Assembly (NCBI GenBank): GCA_963791995.1
Contig: CAWBUQ010000019.1
Location: 372,001-436,000 of the forward strand
Length of the DNA stretch: 64,000 bases
Reading direction: 5' to 3'
Origin: Bog-473 sp963791995
GTDB lineage: Bacteria > Actinomycetota > Acidimicrobiia > Acidimicrobiales > RAAP-2
The notes under the pieces were generated by a model, which was not told the DNA's origin, ran no database searches, and worked only from the letters and a program-made list of their open reading frames with translations. Positions 57,571 through 64,000 of this stretch are shown here, piece by piece. The translations under genes were made by a program, and so were the position numbers. Within the stretch, counting starts at the first letter, position 1. Each line of letters opens with the position of its first letter.

Positions 57571-58716
57571 CTAGACGCTGTAGACGGCGCGTGCTCGGAA
57601 GCGAAGGGGCTGCTCGGCCAATTCCTCCATGTAGTGCGCCGCCCAGCCGGCCACCCGCGCGATGGCGAAGAGGTTGCGACCGGTGTCAGAGGGCATCCCG
57701 GTTCCCCAGCTGAGCGCGGCCAAGGCCAAGTCGCAGTTGGCTAACGGCACGTCGTGCGCAGCCGCCAGGTCGAGAATCTCGCGGACGAGCGCGCGTCGCT
57801 CCTCGCTCAACACGGGCTCGGCCAAGGCCAGCAGCGGTGGGAACCGCGGGTCCCCCGCCTTGTACACACTGTGCCCGAATCCGGGGAGGCGGCCCTGTTC
57901 ACGCAGCGCGTCGTTCAGGGCGCGGGGTGCCCCGTCACGCTCGGCCGCGGCGAGCAGCTCGTAGGCCATCTGGCTGGCGCCACCGTGCAGGGGGCCGGCG
58001 AGGGTGGCCAGTCCGGCCGCCAGTGCGTCATAGGGGTCGGCGCGCACCGATGCGGCGATGCGCACGGCCATGGTGGACGTCGCCAGCTCGTGATCGGCGA
58101 GGAGCACCAGCGCGGCATTGACGGCGGGCGCGAGGAACGCATCGGTCCCGGGGGCGAGGCGCGCCGCGAGGCGCACGGCCAACGGCGCATCGGGGTCCTC
58201 CCTCGGCGGCGCCGGAGCAACGGCGGCGGTGAGCGCGGCCGCGCAGCGGCGGGCCGCCCGGGCCACGGCCTCGGGTCGCACGTCGGCGCGCAGCGGGTCG
58301 GTGGCGCCGCAGACGACCAGTGCCCAGCGCATACGGTCGAACGGGGTCGGCAAGGGACACGGTCCGAGCTCGGGTGCGCGCCAGTCGCCGCCGCCTTCGT
58401 TCCGCCAGAGCAGTTCGGCCACCTCTTCGAACGTGAGGTCCTGAGCCAAGTCGACCGCGGGCCGGCCGCGGTAGATCGGGCCTTCGTGCTGATCGAGCCT
58501 GGTCACACTCGTCGTCACGGTGGCGAGCCGGGTGGCGGTCTCCCGACCGCCCCGGCTGCGCGCCGCCAGCGCCTCGATGTCGTCCAGTTCGAAGAGGCTG
58601 CCCCGCTGGCCCGGGCTCGGGTCGCGGTGCGACTCCAACAGCCCGCGGCTCACGTAGGCGTAGAGGGTGGGGATCTTCACGCCGAGCCGGCGGGCTGCTT
58701 CGTGGGTGGTGATCAT
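57571..58716 (-). CDS. Citrate synthase family protein with N-terminal MerR-type HTH
   Basis: About 381 residues. Residues 1-55 are a MerR-like DNA-binding domain (THEAARRLGVKIPTLYAYVSRGLLES). The rest is a citrate synthase fold with the catalytic histidines in GPLHGGAS and GFGHSVYKAGDPR and the Asp region MPSDTGRNLFAIARVAGWAAHYMEE. The catalytic residues look intact. I start at MITTHEA because TATATG six bases upstream suits a leaderless start; ATG 58725 is in frame too. It is divergent from a second citrate synthase, which it may regulate. Confidence 0.85.
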   Translation of the reverse strand: MITTHEAARRLGVKIPTLYAYVSRGLLESHRDPSPGQRGSLFELDDIEALAARSRGGRETATRLATVTTSVTRLDQHEGPIYRGRPAVDLAQDLTFEEVAELLWRNEGGGDWRAPELGPCPLPTPFDRMRWALVVCGATDPLRADVRPEAVARAARRCAAALTAAVAPAPPREDPDAPLAVRLAARLAPGTDAFLAPAVNAALVLLADHELATSTMAVRIAASVRADPYDALAAGLATLAGPLHGGASQMAYELLAAAERDGAPRALNDALREQGRLPGFGHSVYKAGDPRFPPLLALAEPVLSEERRALVREILDLAAAHDVPLANCDLALAALSWGTGMPSDTGRNLFAIARVAGWAAHYMEELAEQPLRFRARAVYSV

Positions 58717-58797
58717 CCGGCCCATATATGCCGGGACACTTTACATTGACTTGATCAACGTTTACAAACGCAGGGATGGCGCGCAATAGTGGATGCC
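58717..58797. promoter_or_regulatory. Divergent promoter between two citrate synthase genes
   Basis: This 81-base gap is AT-rich for the region. For the plus gene TTTACA (58761-58766) and AATAGT (58785-58790) are 18 bases apart, with the ATG eight bases on. For the minus gene TATATG (58728-58723) lies six bases before its ATG. Two dyads lie between: TTGATCAA (58751-58758) and CGTTT-AC-AAACG (58759-58770), good candidates for an operator. Confidence 0.55.
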
Positions 58798-60315
58798 ATG
58801 GAAACAACCGTGCGTGATCTGATGACTTCCCCCGCGGTGACGTGCACCGCCGACGACACCTTGGCCATGGCTGCCGAGGCGATGCAGGACGCCGAGACGG
58901 GCTCTGTCGTGGTGACCGACGACGGCAAGGTCGTCGGGATCCTGACCGAACGCGACCTGCTGAGGGCAGCGGCGGCCGGCGGCGAACCCGGGCACGAGCT
59001 GGTGCGGCTGTGGATGACGGCACGCCCCGACGTGCTCGGTCCCGACGAGCGGGTCGACGCAGCCTGGGCCAGCCTGACCTCGCACCATTACCGTCACCTG
59101 CCGGTCGTCGACGGCGACCGTTGCGTGGGAGTCGTGTCGTTGCGCGACCTGATGGGCGTGGCGCGCATCCGTCCGGCCGCCGAGACGAGCGGCGAGGTGC
59201 CGGCCGGCCTCGAAGGCGTGGTGGTGGCCGAGACGACCATCGGCGACGTCCGGGGGCAGCAAGGCTTCTACCACTACCGCCAGTACTCGGCCGTCGACCT
59301 CGCCGAGTCCCGCTCGCTCGAGGACGTCTGGCATCTCCTCTTCCGCGGCGAGCTGCCCGACGCCGCCGAGGCGGCTGCGTTCGCTGCGGCGGTGCGGCAA
59401 CGCCGGACGATGCCACCGGGCCTGAGCACCCTGCTGCCGGCGCTGGCGCGCCGGGGCGCGCCGCTCGACGTCCTGCGGACCGCCGTCTCGCTGCTCGGGG
59501 CCGAGCTGGGCTGGCGGCCGACGCACGACATCGGCCACGACGAGCTCTACGAGGACGCCCTGGACCTGTGCGCCGTGGTCCCGACGATCCTGGCGGCGGC
59601 CCACCGCCTGCGCCAGGGCGACGAGCCTATTGAGCCGCATCCCGTTCTGGGCCTGGCAGCCAACTACCTCTACATGCTGACGGGCGAGGAGCCGAGTGCA
59701 CTGCACGCTCGGGCCATCGAGCAGTACATGATCCTCACCATCGACCACGGGTTCAATGCGTCGACCTTCACGGCGCGCGTCGTGACGTCGACGGGCGCTG
59801 ACCTGGCCGCGGCGATCGTCGCCGGAATCGGTGCGCTGTCGGGCCCGCTGCACGGCGGTGCGCCCAGCCGAGCCCTCGACATGCTCGACGCGATCGGCAC
59901 GCCCGAGAAGGCTGACGCCTATGTCCGCAAGGCCATCGAGGACGGCGAGCGCATCATGGGCTTCGGACACCGCGTGTACAAGACCGACGACCCTCGCTCG
60001 CTCTTGTTGCGTTCGGTGAGCGAGCAGCTGGGCGGGCCGCTGGTGGCATTCTCCCAGTCGGTCGAGCGCACGACCGTCGACGTGCTCGCCGAGTTGAAGC
60101 CCGGGCGTCACCTCTACACCAACGTCGAGTTCTACGCCGGCGTGGTCATGCACACCTGTGGGATCCCACGAGAGATGTTCACGCCGACCTTCGCGGCGGG
60201 ACGCGTCATCGGGTGGAGCACCCACGTCATGGAGCAGGCGTCGCACAACCGGCTCATCCGGCCGGCGGCCCGCTACGTGGGCCCGCCCCCACCCCAGCCC
60301 GTCCCGCCGGCCTGA
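58798..60315 (+). CDS. Citrate synthase with N-terminal CBS domain pair
   Basis: 505 residues. Residues 1-125 are two CBS motifs (VRDLMTSPAVTC..., VVVTDDGKVVGILTERDLL; HYRHLPVVDGDRCVGVVSLRDLM), usual sensors of adenine nucleotides. The citrate synthase part has YRQYSAVDLAE, GPLHGGAP, IMGFGHRVYKTDDPR and FTPTFAAGRVIGWSTHVMEQ, including both catalytic His and the late Asp-equivalent region. It condenses acetyl- or propionyl-CoA with oxaloacetate. The ATG at 58798 is chosen; a GTG at 58789 is in frame. Confidence 0.88.
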   Translation: METTVRDLMTSPAVTCTADDTLAMAAEAMQDAETGSVVVTDDGKVVGILTERDLLRAAAAGGEPGHELVRLWMTARPDVLGPDERVDAAWASLTSHHYRHLPVVDGDRCVGVVSLRDLMGVARIRPAAETSGEVPAGLEGVVVAETTIGDVRGQQGFYHYRQYSAVDLAESRSLEDVWHLLFRGELPDAAEAAAFAAAVRQRRTMPPGLSTLLPALARRGAPLDVLRTAVSLLGAELGWRPTHDIGHDELYEDALDLCAVVPTILAAAHRLRQGDEPIEPHPVLGLAANYLYMLTGEEPSALHARAIEQYMILTIDHGFNASTFTARVVTSTGADLAAAIVAGIGALSGPLHGGAPSRALDMLDAIGTPEKADAYVRKAIEDGERIMGFGHRVYKTDDPRSLLLRSVSEQLGGPLVAFSQSVERTTVDVLAELKPGRHLYTNVEFYAGVVMHTCGIPREMFTPTFAAGRVIGWSTHVMEQASHNRLIRPAARYVGPPPPQPVPPA

Positions 60316-60408
60316 TCCCCGGGGCCGCCCGTTGGAGGAGGCCCGAATCCCGACTAATCTGGTCTGGCTTTAGTAGTTCGCAGGGACCGGATCTTGTGGG
60401 AGGTGGAC

Positions 60409-60942
60409 GTGAGCACCAGCGCTGAGGTGGGTGAACGCACGCGTGCGTCCAGGCGGCTGTTCTCGTTCCCCAACCCCGTGAACGAGGTGTCGGCCCGTCT
60501 GGTGGCCGGCGGCGTGGTCGTCATGGTCGTCCTGACCCTTGCCTTCGACCTGCGCTGGGCCACGATCGTCCTCGCCTACGGCTTCGTGGCCCGCGTGCTG
60601 AGCGGCCCCCGCTTCAGCCCGCTCGGACAGCTGGTCACCCGGGTCATCACCCCGCGGCTCGGCCTGGCCGAGCGTCTCGTCCCCGGGCCGCCCAAGCGCT
60701 TCGCGCAGGGCATGGGTGTCGCCTTCTCGGTCACCGCCCTCGTCCTCACCGCCTGCGGCGAGTGGACCGCGGCTGAGGTCGTCCTCGGTCTGCTCGGTGT
60801 GGCCGCCGTCCTCGAGTCGGCCCTCGGGCTGTGCCTCGGGTGCAAGGTGTTCGCGCTGCTCATGCGGGTCGGGGTGGTGCCCGAGTCGGTGTGCGAGGAG
60901 TGCGCCGACATCTGGTCGCCCAGCCGGCGCATCGCCGCGTAG
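60409..60942 (+). CDS. DUF4395 membrane protein
   Basis: 177 residues with about four membrane helices. FSFPNPVNEVSARLVAGG opens the domain, GPRFSPLGQLVTR and the C-terminal ESALGLCLGCKVFALLMR with the conserved Cys pair identify DUF4395. These proteins often neighbour thioredoxin-like or sulfurtransferase genes; none is visible here. GGAGGTGG lies five bases before the GTG at 60409, which decides the start. Confidence 0.85.
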   Translation: MSTSAEVGERTRASRRLFSFPNPVNEVSARLVAGGVVVMVVLTLAFDLRWATIVLAYGFVARVLSGPRFSPLGQLVTRVITPRLGLAERLVPGPPKRFAQGMGVAFSVTALVLTACGEWTAAEVVLGLLGVAAVLESALGLCLGCKVFALLMRVGVVPESVCEECADIWSPSRRIAA

Positions 60943-61032
60943 GCGGTACTCGACAAGGGCCGAGGCGGAAGGGCCGCGGCCGCGGACGCCCGCTCCGGCG
61001 GAGCAACCCGGTCGGCTTCCCTGCGCGAGGGT

Positions 61033-62145
61033 CTAGCTGTCGTAGAGCAAGACGCCGCGGATGTTCTTGCCGTCGCGCATGTCCTGGTAGCCCTGGTTGA
61101 TGTCACCGAGCTTGTACGTGGTGGTGATCATCGAGTCGAGGTCGAGCTTGCCCTCGCGGTAGAGCTTGAGGAGCTTGGGGATGTCCGAGTGGATGTTGGC
61201 CGACCCGAAGATGCTGCCCACCACCTGCTTCTCCAAGATGGTGAGCTGCATGAGGTTCATCGTGACGTCCATCTCGGCGAAGGGATGGATGTTGGTCACG
61301 ACGACGCGGCCGCGCTTGGCGGTGAGGCCGAGGAAGGAGTCCATCATGGAGCCCTGGCCGACGCCCATGGCGAGGACGACCTTGTCGCACATGTGCCCCC
61401 ACGTCTCTTGTGCGATGAGTGCGGTGGCCTCCTCGACCGAGCCGGCGACGTGCGTGGCGCCGAACGTGGGAGCGAGCTCGCGCTTGAGGGGAACCGGGTC
61501 GATGGCAAAGATCATCTCGGCACCGGCGAGGCGGGCGCCTTGGATAGCGGACGCACCAATGCCGCCCACACCGACCACGGCGACGTAGTCGCCCGGGCGA
61601 ACGTCGGCGGCGTAGACCGCGGAGCCCCAGCCGGTGGTCACGCCGCACCCGACCAAGCAGGCCTTCTCGAGCGGGTAGTCGGGGAGGATCTTCACGCACG
61701 AGGCCTGGTTCACCACGGTGTGCTTCCCGAAGGTGCCGAGGCAGACCATGGTCGGGATGTCCTGGTCCTTGGCATGATGGCGGAGCGTGCCGTCCATCTG
61801 GCGGCCCTGCATGAGCACCGCGCCGACGTCGCACAAGTTGGAGTGGCCGGTGGCGCACGACGGGCACTTGCCGCAAGCCGGCACGAACCCGAGCACGACG
61901 TGATCCCCCTTCTTGAGGTCGTGCACACCCGGCCCGACCTCCTCGATGACGCCGGCACCCTCGTGGCCGCCGATCATCGGCAACGGGACCGGCATGTCGC
62001 CGGTCACCAGGTGCTCGTCGGAGTGGCACATGCCCGACGCGGCGAGCGCGACGAGGACCTCACCCTCCTTCGGCTCATCGAGCTGAATGGGCTCGACGCT
62101 CCACTCTCCGGGTCGCTCCCACAAGATGGCGGCTTCGGTCTGCAC
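61033..62145 (-). CDS. NDMA-dependent zinc alcohol dehydrogenase
   Basis: 370 residues of the medium-chain family. The catalytic zinc ligands lie in GMCHSDEH and GGHEGAG with a later Cys in LVGCGVTTGWG; the structural zinc site is CGKCPSCATGHSNLC. The NAD(P) site is VAVVGVGGIGASAIQGA. The sequence pattern matches the actinobacterial NDMA-dependent group, which holds its nicotinamide cofactor tightly. GGGAGGG precedes the GTG start. Confidence 0.9.
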   Translation of the reverse strand: MQTEAAILWERPGEWSVEPIQLDEPKEGEVLVALAASGMCHSDEHLVTGDMPVPLPMIGGHEGAGVIEEVGPGVHDLKKGDHVVLGFVPACGKCPSCATGHSNLCDVGAVLMQGRQMDGTLRHHAKDQDIPTMVCLGTFGKHTVVNQASCVKILPDYPLEKACLVGCGVTTGWGSAVYAADVRPGDYVAVVGVGGIGASAIQGARLAGAEMIFAIDPVPLKRELAPTFGATHVAGSVEEATALIAQETWGHMCDKVVLAMGVGQGSMMDSFLGLTAKRGRVVVTNIHPFAEMDVTMNLMQLTILEKQVVGSIFGSANIHSDIPKLLKLYREGKLDLDSMITTTYKLGDINQGYQDMRDGKNIRGVLLYDS

Positions 62146-62315
62146 AGTCCCTCCCAGAATTTGTCGTGCGCGGCGGCTCGCCGGCCAACGCTATCGGCTC
62201 GCCGGCGCAGGCCGGATGTTCTTCTCACCCGCCCCGCAGCACCCCCGGGGAACCTGGACGAGCCTGACGAGCTGCGACGAGACAAGACCGACGAGACAAG
62301 ACGGACAGTCGCGCC

Positions 62316-62321
62316 TACGAT
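62316..62321 (+). promoter_or_regulatory. Likely promoter -10 box for the secreted hydrolase
   Basis: TACGAT is preceded by GAGACA (62293-62298) at 17 bases. A CCCC-N7-GGGG hairpin follows in the leader, and a GGGAGGG ribosome site lies before the GTG at 62377. Confidence 0.4.
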
Positions 62322-62376
62322 CCCCACGCTTTGGGGGAATGGCTCGCGCCGAGCCGAAAAGCTGGGGAGGGACGCC

Positions 62377-63862
62377 GTGCACCATGGAGCAAGTTGGGCC
62401 CGACGCTGGACTGTTGCTGCGTGTGGCCTGGCGCTCGCAGGGACCGCCACGGTGCTGGGCGTGCTGCCTGGCGCGGGGCCGGGCGACGCCGGTGCCGCCA
62501 CGTCCTCCGTCTACGACGCGGCCGCCACCTTCGCCGGCCCGCAAACCGTGGGCCACATCATTGAGCCCGAGACCGCACTCCCGAGCAACCTGGCCGCGCA
62601 CGACTATGTGGAACAGGAGTACTTCGCGTCGGGAACGGCGCATGCCTTCAACGCCACGTCGGCCCCCGCCGACGGTGACTGGACCATCGCGCCCACCGCC
62701 TCGGCCACCTACGACACCAGGATCCTCGTGCGGCGTCCCGCCAATCCGGCTCACTTCAGCGGCACGGTCGTCGTCGAGTGGATGAACGAGTCCGAGGGCG
62801 AGTCCGCCCCCGACTGGGACTACCTCAACCCGGCATTGATGGATGCCGGTGACGCCTACGTCGGCGTCTCGGCGCAGGAGTTGGGCGTCGACGGTGGCAC
62901 GCCGATCCTCGGGTCGGTCGCCGGCGCGAGCGTCGGCAAGGGACTCGTCCAGCAAGAGCCGAGCGCGCTATGGCAGCCTGCACCACCCCGGAGATCAGTA
63001 CGCGCTCGACATCTTCGACCAGATCGGCCTCGGGCTGCGTTCCTCGAACGCACACGTCTTGGGTTCCCTCCACCCGCGTCACATCGTTGCCGTCGGGGAG
63101 TCCCAGTCCGCCTTCTACTTGACCACGTTTGCCGACGCGCTCGAGCCCCACGGCCACCCCTTCGACGGGATCTTCATCCACAGCCGCGGAGGTACGGGGG
63201 CCTCTTTGAACGGCAGCTCCATCACCTCGAGCGCGTCGCCGGCCAATCTCCGGATCCGCACGGATCTGCACGTACCGGTGTTCATGTTCGAGACGCAGAC
63301 GGACCTCATTCAGCTCGGCTACGCCGGAGCGCAGCAGCCGAACACCAGCGACATCCGCACCTGGGAGGTGGCGGGGACGTCGCACGCCGACGCGTACCTG
63401 GTCGGGGCGGCCTCGAGCGTCCTGGGCTGCTCGAGTGCGATCAACAGCGGCCCCCAACATGTCGTGGTCCAAGCCGCCTTCGACGACTTTGTCCGCTGGG
63501 TCGTGCACGGGACCCCGCCGCCCTCTCCCGCCCCCTTCCGCCTCAAGAGCACCAACCCAGCGACACTGGCGCTCGACCAGTACGGCAACGTCATCGGTGG
63601 CGTGCGGACACCCGCTGTCGACGTCCCGGTCTCGACACTGAGTGGCGCGGCGCCAGCGGGCACCTCGGTCATCTGCTCCTTGTTCGGCTCGACCACGCCC
63701 TTCACGGCGCAGATGCTGGCCAGCGCCTATGGCACCAAGGCCCACTACGTGGCCACGTACACCGCCGACCTCAACCGCGACATCGCGACCGGCTACCTCC
63801 TCCCCTCCGAGCGGGCCTCCCTGCTGGCCATGGCCGAGCAGGTGCAGTTCCCGGCATCCTGA
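62377..63862 (+). CDS. Secreted alpha/beta hydrolase domain protein (frameshift near 62965)
   Basis: The GTG at 62377 gives a signal peptide (ARRWTVAACGLALAGTATVLGVL) after GGGAGGG. The first frame continues through YDTRILVRRPAN, VVVEWMNESEG, DWDYLNPALMDAGDAYVGVS and ends in EPSALWQ. One base over, RYGSLHHPGDQYALDIFDQ carries on to the TGA at 63862. One extra base at 62961-62972 is implied. The nucleophile is in VAVGESQSAFYL, the family's GESQSA elbow. Repaired length is about 494 residues. The substrate, perhaps an ester, is unknown. Confidence 0.8.
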
Positions 63863-63925
63863 CTCGTCCGCGCCGCGCCGCCGGTCAGCGGGCGCGGGCC
63901 GCTCGGCCGCCGGCCGGTCCGATTG

Positions 63926-64000
63926 TCAGTCGGCGCGCTTCCCCAGCAGGGCGGCCTCGATGCGGTCGCCCAGTGCCTTGTCGATGTTGCGCCAGTACGC
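63926..64000 (-). CDS. C-terminal end of an unidentified protein (5' end outside window)
   Basis: The last 24 codons read AYWRNIDKALGDRIEAALL and end GKRAD with TGA at 63926-63928. The frame is open to the window edge with typical codon use. It is too short to identify. The gap from 63863 to 63925 between this and the convergent hydrolase is GC-rich with GGCCG inverted repeats that may terminate both. Confidence 0.5.
   Translation of the reverse strand, partial: AYWRNIDKALGDRIEAALLGKRAD

Noticed and set aside
63926..64000. Calling the last fragment a catalase or another named enzyme
   Set aside because: Only 24 residues are visible and none form a diagnostic motif.

Overview
The window looks like chromosomal DNA of an actinobacterium, most likely of the class Acidimicrobiia or a close relative. 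It is very GC-rich, gene-dense and has many 4-bp GTGA/ATGA start-stop overlaps. Actinobacterial hallmarks are the ctaE-qcrCAB order, the mycothiol gene mshA, a rex-hemACDBL cluster, a HelD RNA-polymerase-recycling ATPase, an NDMA-type alcohol dehydrogenase and a menaquinone-reductase-like flavoprotein beside nuoA. I saw no tRNA, rRNA, insertion sequence, prophage or CRISPR array. No stretch longer than about 260 bases lacks a gene. All calls rest on reading motifs by eye; no database search was run.

Layout. 0-1.1 kb: two short-chain dehydrogenases, the first cut by the window edge. 1.1-6.6 kb (minus): DUF1059 protein, SCO6745-like protein, cytochrome bc1 complex qcrCAB and oxidase subunit III. 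6.6-9.1 kb (minus): HelD. 9.2-14.5 kb (plus): YbjQ, then late haem genes hemE, cpfC and cgoX, run together with an apolipoprotein N-acyltransferase. 14.4-20.4 kb: HAD phosphatase, a large MprF-like lysyltransferase with a degenerate phosphoesterase front, a zinc-ribbon miniprotein, an FMN-binding oxidase-family protein and DUF2252. 20.5-36.6 kb (minus): the complete 14-gene nuoA-N complex I operon. 36.7-38.3 kb (plus): geranylgeranyl/menaquinone reductase with a histone-H1-like tail. 38.3-39.6 kb (minus): APH-type kinase and HIT protein. 39.8-46.8 kb (minus): rex-hemA-hemC-cobA/hemD-hemB-hemL. 46.9-51.0 kb (minus): SAM hydrolase, proC, YbjN, mshA and an XRE regulator. 51.3-57.5 kb: sodA, mini-DksA, a multisensor SpoIIE phosphatase, a class V aminotransferase and a beta-propeller lipoprotein. 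57.6-60.3 kb: a divergent pair of citrate synthases, one with a MerR-type HTH and one with CBS domains. 60.4-64 kb: DUF4395, alcohol dehydrogenase, a secreted alpha/beta hydrolase and the tail of an unidentified gene.

The genes form a respiratory and haem theme. Complex I feeds menaquinone (modified by the GGR-like enzyme), the bc1 module passes electrons to an aa3-type oxidase, haem for these complexes is made by the two hem loci, and Rex is placed to sense NADH/NAD+.

Sequence quality matters here. At least fifteen places in conserved, mostly essential genes show a single-base frame change, nearly all extra bases and often an extra G in a CTCGG context. I treat these as probable consensus errors, so frameshifted genes are annotated over their full inferred span.
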